Shown here: positions 63,957 through 64,000 of the stretch, in pieces
How the letters are laid out: every line of letters starts with the position of its first letter
Position numbering within the stretch: the first letter of the stretch is position 1
Source of the DNA: Verrucomicrobiota bacterium
GTDB lineage: Bacteria; Verrucomicrobiota; Kiritimatiellia; SS1-B-03-39; UBA6053
NCBI GenBank assembly: GCA_020831625.1
Contig: JAFIGD010000002.1
Span: 124,001-188,000, forward strand
DNA length: 64,000 nucleotides
Direction of reading: 5' to 3'
Notes under the pieces: generated by a model
What the model saw: the letters and a program-made list of their open reading frames with translations, nothing else
Databases searched by the model: none
Told to the model about the DNA's origin: nothing
Translations under genes and position numbers: made by a program

Positions 63957-64000
63957 GTATGGAGCGGATTCAGTTCGGTTTGCTTTAAAGTTGTAGATTA

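Overview
This 64 kb window is a gene-dense, GC-rich chromosomal segment with a mostly housekeeping bacterial gene set and a Gram-negative envelope (periplasmic adaptors, a lipoprotein adaptor, an outer-membrane barrel). The best taxonomic guess is the PVC superphylum, Verrucomicrobiota or Kiritimatiellota. Reasons: an AraC regulator with a LacI-like sensor beside a GH28 pectinolytic gene, an SHD1-type domain fused to a secreted metallopeptidase, and dispersed repeats (CACGGATGG arrays, GGGATAACAGGATC elements, TTTTCCGA...TCGGAAAA palindromes) that I associate with these phyla. This is inference; there is no rRNA, tRNA or CRISPR array here to anchor it.

Layout. 1-2.0 kb: 3' part of an AraC-type regulator convergent with a GH28 gene whose frame is broken by a poly-G tract. 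2.1-9.5 kb: a plus-strand run (phosphoesterase, secreted protein, double-ACT protein, DUF368 lipid-carrier transporter, thrC, argJ, rsfS, rlmH, propeller-like protein) linked by many 4-bp stop/start overlaps. 9.8-11.9 kb: nrdR, an unknown gene, ruvB. 11.9-17.8 kb: a MacB-type ABC exporter operon with an 864-residue double adaptor plus a single adaptor. 17.9-22.9 kb: rlmN, a UbiE-like methyltransferase, pgm, glycerate kinase. 23.1-23.8 kb: a small AT-richer protein with a secretin-like N domain.

24.0-36.1 kb is the most unusual region. Four short transcription units around two divergent promoters encode a tandem GTP cyclohydrolase II-like protein, a SIS-like protein, an FAH-family hydrolase, an amidase, an acetamidase/formamidase, a DUF3891 protein, a RidA protein, an amidohydrolase, an intact creatininase-family enzyme next to a paralogue that has lost its metal ligands, an SBF-type transporter, and a purine-type phosphoribosyltransferase. 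I read it as a candidate undescribed pathway for opening and stripping nitrogen from a heterocycle, possibly through a ribonucleotide intermediate. Substrate and order of steps are unknown. An AT-rich patch with a toxin-antitoxin remnant has invaded one operon end.

36.1-41.3 kb: nucleoside kinase, Hsp15-like protein, an RsbU-type phosphatase/STAS pair, and a Cas4/RecB-like nuclease. 41.4-46.4 kb: a defence patch with an orphan HsdR, a 24-bp perfect palindrome, and an AbiE-type pair whose toxin carries one in-frame amber codon. 46.5-50.6 kb: rsmE, glnS, aroD. 50.7-54.2 kb: secreted and membrane proteins and a cupin. 54.2-61.9 kb: recN, a membrane P-loop ATPase, a lipoprotein adaptor with an ABC ATPase but no permease, a DUF2868 protein, and a predicted outer-membrane barrel. 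61.9-64 kb: small TA-type genes, including a truncated BrnT remnant, among dispersed repeats.
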